From contig JAGAUF010000071.1 in the NCBI GenBank assembly GCA_017620885.1, positions 1 to 55,804 on the forward strand: 55,804 nucleotides of DNA, in the 5' to 3' direction. The notes below the pieces were generated by a model. That model made no database searches and was not told the origin of the DNA. It saw nothing but the letters and a program-made list of their open reading frames with translations. This DNA is from Muribaculaceae bacterium. GTDB taxonomy: Bacteria; Bacteroidota; Bacteroidia; Bacteroidales; Muribaculaceae. A program made the translations under genes and the position numbers. Below, piece by piece: positions 52,849 through 55,804 of the stretch (position 1 is the stretch's first letter; each line of letters starts with the position of its first letter).

Positions 52849-54249
52849 ATGAAGAAATTGATTGTAATTATCAGCTGTCTTTTTATTTCATATATTGCAT
52901 CGACAGCACGCGAATCGATCAAACCGGTGATTATCAAAGATGTAAACAGGCATGAGATTAATTCGAAAGATATATGCGTTGAGATTTCCAAAACAGTAGG
53001 AAATTTAAGCATTATCTTCTATAATGTGCCAAGCAAGGAACGGGAGAAATCACTGCTTCCGGACAGTTCTGATGAATTCGAACAAGAATGTCATGATATT
53101 ACATTCCACTATTATCTGGATGAGTCTAAAAAGAGGTTTAGTTTTGACAGAACAACTTATTACCCCATTGGTTACGATCCGTTTGAGTCGCATGATTATT
53201 CGCCAATAATATGTGATGTCGTATATATGATTGCTGATTTTCCTGACGGCGAATGGAACGTGTTAGGCCATATCTGGTCAAACACGGAAGACTCCGGTGA
53301 AATTAGTCCTTATTTCGAAGGTAAGGGTCTATCAATTAAAGATGGTTGCAAGTATATTTTAAGACCGGAGAAAGATGTATTCTCGCGTTGGAATTTCTGT
53401 TTTGACTCTTATTTTTATCGCCATGAGTGGGTGGTATGCAATGACAACGGCGAGAGTGAGACATCGGAATTTTTCAAGATGCGATTTAAGGACGAACCTA
53501 TCAAGGAAAAGATAAACGGCGGCGAAGAGGAGATTTATATGTATCCGCTTCTGATGAGCCGATCGACGACCTTTGATGAGACGGACGCAACGGCAATCGC
53601 GTATATGGGTGTATCTCACGACAAGAGTATCTATGTGAAAGCAGCTGACGCCGACATCCCGACGTCATTCTGGGGCAGCGGCATGGCCGAGGCAACGACC
53701 AATCCTCTTCAATGGCGGAATTTCAAGGATGGAAACGAGCCGGTAAAGGTATATGAATTCGGAGCGTCAGAGAAAGACGATTTCCAATATTATAATTTTG
53801 TCAATGACCGTTATGTGTACGGATTCAAGCGCGACGGGGGAATCGAGGAGACTGTATTCGGCGATATGAGCAAGATAAACGTTTCAGCGACCGCCGATCC
53901 GGAAACCGAACCTCAGACAGCGAACTGGCACGGGGAATGGCTCAATGGCATCGGAGCTGTCGGCGACTGGTACGCATCGAATCTTCCATATCCTGTATAT
54001 GATTTACCGGAGGGAGTGACGCCTTCGCGCCTGCTGTATGTCCGCGACATCAAGACAAACGAGATTCTCTGGGGCGACGCATCAAAAGATCCGGGATATA
54101 TGGGGGTGGAAAAGATAGTGGAAGATGCCTCCGGAGAAGGGGAAACGCATTACTATAATCTTCAGGGCATAGAAGAGAAAAATCCTGAAAACGGAATATT
54201 TATCCGCGTCAGAAACGGAGAGGCTGAGAAAGTTCTTCTTCACCCGTAA
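52849..54249 (+). CDS. Secreted protein with a C-terminal sorting-type tail, function unknown
   Basis: A 466-residue exported protein (signal peptide MKKLIVIISCLFISYIASTA). I do not recognise a domain. It is rich in Tyr, Trp, Asp and Glu with likely beta structure. Cysteines are sparse and mostly in the first half. It ends HYYNLQGIEEKNPENGIFIRVRNGEAEKVLL (in part), matching the short YNLQGxxV...GIYIxxxxGKxxKxxx tails of Prevotella and related bacteria, so export across the outer membrane is likely. The first ~550 bases use A/T-ending codons (TTT, TAT, ATA) much more than the rest, which has normal local composition. It lies 13 bases after the 55-residue frame. Confidence 0.8.
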   Translation: MKKLIVIISCLFISYIASTARESIKPVIIKDVNRHEINSKDICVEISKTVGNLSIIFYNVPSKEREKSLLPDSSDEFEQECHDITFHYYLDESKKRFSFDRTTYYPIGYDPFESHDYSPIICDVVYMIADFPDGEWNVLGHIWSNTEDSGEISPYFEGKGLSIKDGCKYILRPEKDVFSRWNFCFDSYFYRHEWVVCNDNGESETSEFFKMRFKDEPIKEKINGGEEEIYMYPLLMSRSTTFDETDATAIAYMGVSHDKSIYVKAADADIPTSFWGSGMAEATTNPLQWRNFKDGNEPVKVYEFGASEKDDFQYYNFVNDRYVYGFKRDGGIEETVFGDMSKINVSATADPETEPQTANWHGEWLNGIGAVGDWYASNLPYPVYDLPEGVTPSRLLYVRDIKTNEILWGDASKDPGYMGVEKIVEDASGEGETHYYNLQGIEEKNPENGIFIRVRNGEAEKVLLHP

Positions 54250-54279
54250 ATACCTATCCTACCGAGACTGAAGAGACAA

Positions 54280-54314
54280 CTCCGCCGGAATCTGCATCTT
54301 TGATTCCGGCGGAG
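54280..54314. terminator. Hairpin between convergent genes
   Basis: A perfect 13-base stem (54280-54292 with 54302-54314) with a 9-base loop. It has no strong T run on either side, but its position between convergent ends suggests it acts as a terminator. Confidence 0.6.
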
Positions 54315-54358
54315 CTGTGCTATTCGTCAAGGGGGGATTACGATAAATGTAATTTGCC

Positions 54359-55003
54359 TTAATTGGTCGTTCGGAAAGTCAAGGGGATTGTGAACCAAGT
54401 ACGTACGGCAACGCCGTTATTCTTGCCGGGTTCCCATCGAGGCATCTTTTTGACGACGCGGATAGCCTCCCGGTCAAGATCCGCATCCACACTCCTGACA
54501 ACCTCAACGTCAGAAATCGAGCCATCGCGCTCGACGATAAACTTTACAACAACCCTTCCCTGAACATTATTCGCCTGCGCAGCCTCGGGATAACGGATAT
54601 TATTTGCAAGGAATTTCATCATCTCTGCCTGACCGCCCGGGAAGGAAGCCTGTTGCTCTACTGCGACAAATATTTTGTTGTTATCGGCCGGTTCTTCGGA
54701 ACGCCTGATTTGTATCTGTTCCCGTACTTCACAACCGTTATCGACCGGTTGCGAATAAAACTCTTCCGGGTCAATTTCCTCCAAAACCTCACGTCTCGGG
54801 TCAACTATCTGAATGTTTGTTTCTTCCAATTCAGGAATAACCTCCTCAGATTCTTTATTCACTTTTTTTGATGGCTTGGGCTTTGTCGGTTTATGCTGGG
54901 GTTTGACGACAATGGTTTTATTGGGGCGTTTAATCGTTCCTTGCGAAAAGACAGTCGGACACACCAATAATAATAAAAGAAGGGTGACAATTATTGATTT
55001 CAT
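54359..55003 (-). CDS. TonB C-terminal-domain protein with a signal-peptide-like N-terminus
   Basis: A 214-residue protein ending in a TonB C-terminal domain: FPGGQAEMMKFLANNIRYPEAAQANNVQGRVVVKFIVE (in part), then GSISDVEVVRSVDADLDREAIRVVKKMPRWEPGKNNGVAV (in part). Before it lies a Lys/Pro-rich stretch (PQHKPTKPKPSKKVNK) and an acidic linker. The N-terminus (MKSIIVTLLLLLLVCPTVFSQ) could be a membrane anchor, as in usual TonB proteins, or a cleaved signal peptide. The start at 55003 is preferred over one at 55036. No ExbB or ExbD is adjacent. A -7 box TACTTTTG (55033-55026) lies upstream. Confidence 0.88.
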   Translation of the reverse strand: MKSIIVTLLLLLLVCPTVFSQGTIKRPNKTIVVKPQHKPTKPKPSKKVNKESEEVIPELEETNIQIVDPRREVLEEIDPEEFYSQPVDNGCEVREQIQIRRSEEPADNNKIFVAVEQQASFPGGQAEMMKFLANNIRYPEAAQANNVQGRVVVKFIVERDGSISDVEVVRSVDADLDREAIRVVKKMPRWEPGKNNGVAVRTWFTIPLTFRTTN

Positions 55004-55025
55004 AAACAAATAATTTGATTCGGTG

Positions 55026-55033
55026 CAAAAGTA
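55026..55033 (-). promoter_or_regulatory. -7 box of the TonB-domain gene
   Basis: TACTTTTG on the minus strand, 22 bases before the ATG, matches TAnnTTTG. The -33 box is unclear: the nearest TTG is 25 bases upstream. Confidence 0.45.
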
Positions 55034-55199
55034 CAATTAATTTGTGAATTAAAGAAATCAATTTGCAGGAAAACGAGATTGCCTAAATATTTGTAAGGTA
55101 TTAAGAGGCAAACATTTTGGGATATAGGTTGTTTTTCCAATAGAAGCGATTGTCGGGGCTATACTGAAAAGGAATACGGCAAGCAATAAAATACGTCGC

Positions 55200-55213
55200 G
55201 TTAAAAATTTAAC
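55200..55213. repeat. Palindrome upstream of grpE
   Basis: GTTAAAAATTTAAC is a perfect inverted repeat with a 2-base centre, 45 bases before the grpE start. It is not a CIRCE element. It lies near a weak -7-like GATATTTG (55226-55233). Confidence 0.4.
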
Positions 55214-55258
55214 ATTTTTTGGCGTGATATTTGCAACTATAGAATTTTAATAAACAAG

Positions 55259-55804
55259 ATGATTATGGCAAAAGACAAGAAATATAATAATGGATTTCAA
55301 GGAGATCCGGAAGAGGGAGAAGTGGAGAATATGGAAAACGTAAATTCTACAGCAGAAGAACCGGAGAACGGAGAGGAAGCTGCTGAGGCGGAAGTCGTAG
55401 ATGCCCAAGCTGCCGAGGATCCTCAGTCGGAGATAGAGAATCTGAAGGAGGAAGTAGCAAAGGAGAAGAAAGAGTATCTTTTCCTGATGGCAGAGTTTGA
55501 CAATTTCCGCAAACGCACACTTCGCGAGAAGTCGGAACTTATCAAGAATGCGGGAGAGAACGTGCTGAAAGGACTTCTTCCGATTCTCGATGATTTCGAG
55601 CGCGGACTGAAGGCATCTGAAAATATTGATGACAGCAATTCAATCCGCGAAGGGATGGAACTGATTTATCAGAAGCTGAAAAAATATCTCGAACAGAACG
55701 GAGTCAAGGAATTTGATCCTGAAGATGACAATTTCGACGCCGACAAGCACGAGGCTATTTCGGTAGTTCCGGTACCCGATGAGTCGAAGAAGGGGAAAAT
55801 CTTA
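55259..55804 (+). CDS. grpE: Nucleotide exchange factor GrpE (partial)
   Basis: The cochaperone that speeds ADP release from DnaK. The window ends inside the gene after about 182 codons. An acidic, low-complexity N-terminus (many Glu and Ala) is followed by a long coiled coil and the family segments LMAEFDNFRKRTLREKSEL, NVLKGLLPILDDFERGLK and KYLEQNGVKEFDP, with the start of the beta domain (DADKHEAISVV). The start may be at 55259 or at the in-frame ATG at 55265 (MAKDKKYNN). dnaJ usually follows in Bacteroidetes but lies outside the window. Confidence 0.93.
   Translation, partial: MIMAKDKKYNNGFQGDPEEGEVENMENVNSTAEEPENGEEAAEAEVVDAQAAEDPQSEIENLKEEVAKEKKEYLFLMAEFDNFRKRTLREKSELIKNAGENVLKGLLPILDDFERGLKASENIDDSNSIREGMELIYQKLKKYLEQNGVKEFDPEDDNFDADKHEAISVVPVPDESKKGKIL

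Overview
The window looks like a chromosomal segment from a gut-type Bacteroidales bacterium, most likely of the Muribaculaceae/Prevotella-like branch (inference; no 16S or other marker is present). The supporting signs are: Bacteroidetes promoters (a -33 TTTG and a -7 TAnnTTTG about 20 bases apart) before many genes and almost no Shine-Dalgarno sites; a nuoCD fusion; a short F1 epsilon subunit; DUF3822 next to rsmD; carboxypeptidase-regulatory-domain TonB receptors; and several secreted proteins with short C-terminal domains of the type IX secretion kind. No tRNA, rRNA, CRISPR array, insertion sequence or prophage was found.

Layout. 1-7322 (minus strand) is a bioenergetic block: nuoA-nuoB-nuoCD-nuoH is followed directly by atpD-atpC-atpB-atpE, where nuoI would usually follow nuoH. 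7387-10599 (minus) is a TonB-dependent receptor plus lipoprotein pair. 10777-13020 (plus) holds sdaA and rnz, joined by a one-base overlap. 13036-15299 (minus) is a secreted Omp28-like protein with a CGWC active-site-like motif. 15310-23129 (minus) reads as an envelope-stress locus: an ECF sigma factor, a terminator, a candidate ECF-type promoter, a membrane anti-sigma candidate, a Spy/CpxP-like protein, and a 1966-residue alpha-2-macroglobulin that lacks the CxEQ thioester.

23234-30152 holds three secreted Ig-repeat proteins (three, about five, and one repeat), with enolase on the opposite strand between the first two. 30174-44396 is mixed housekeeping and surface functions: manA, a small conserved protein, an outer-membrane receptor, an OPT oligopeptide transporter, a RecD-like helicase, cytoplasmic asparaginase, a secreted M6 metalloprotease, asd, fabD and a beta-barrel protein. 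44402-52375 (plus) holds DUF3822-rsmD, ribBA, a secreted S9 peptidase, a MATE exporter and ispE. 52595-54249 is an AT-rich transcription unit with an unannotated 55-residue small protein and a secreted protein. The window ends with a TonB-domain protein (minus) and the start of grpE (plus, cut by the window edge).

How it fits together: the extracellular proteases (M6, S9), the oligopeptide importer, asparaginase and serine dehydratase suggest peptide and amino-acid use, while truncated-type complex I and ATP synthase provide energy. The regions most worth follow-up are the sigma/anti-sigma/Spy/macroglobulin locus, the nuoH-atpD junction, the Ig-repeat family around enolase, and the 55-residue protein with its secreted neighbour.
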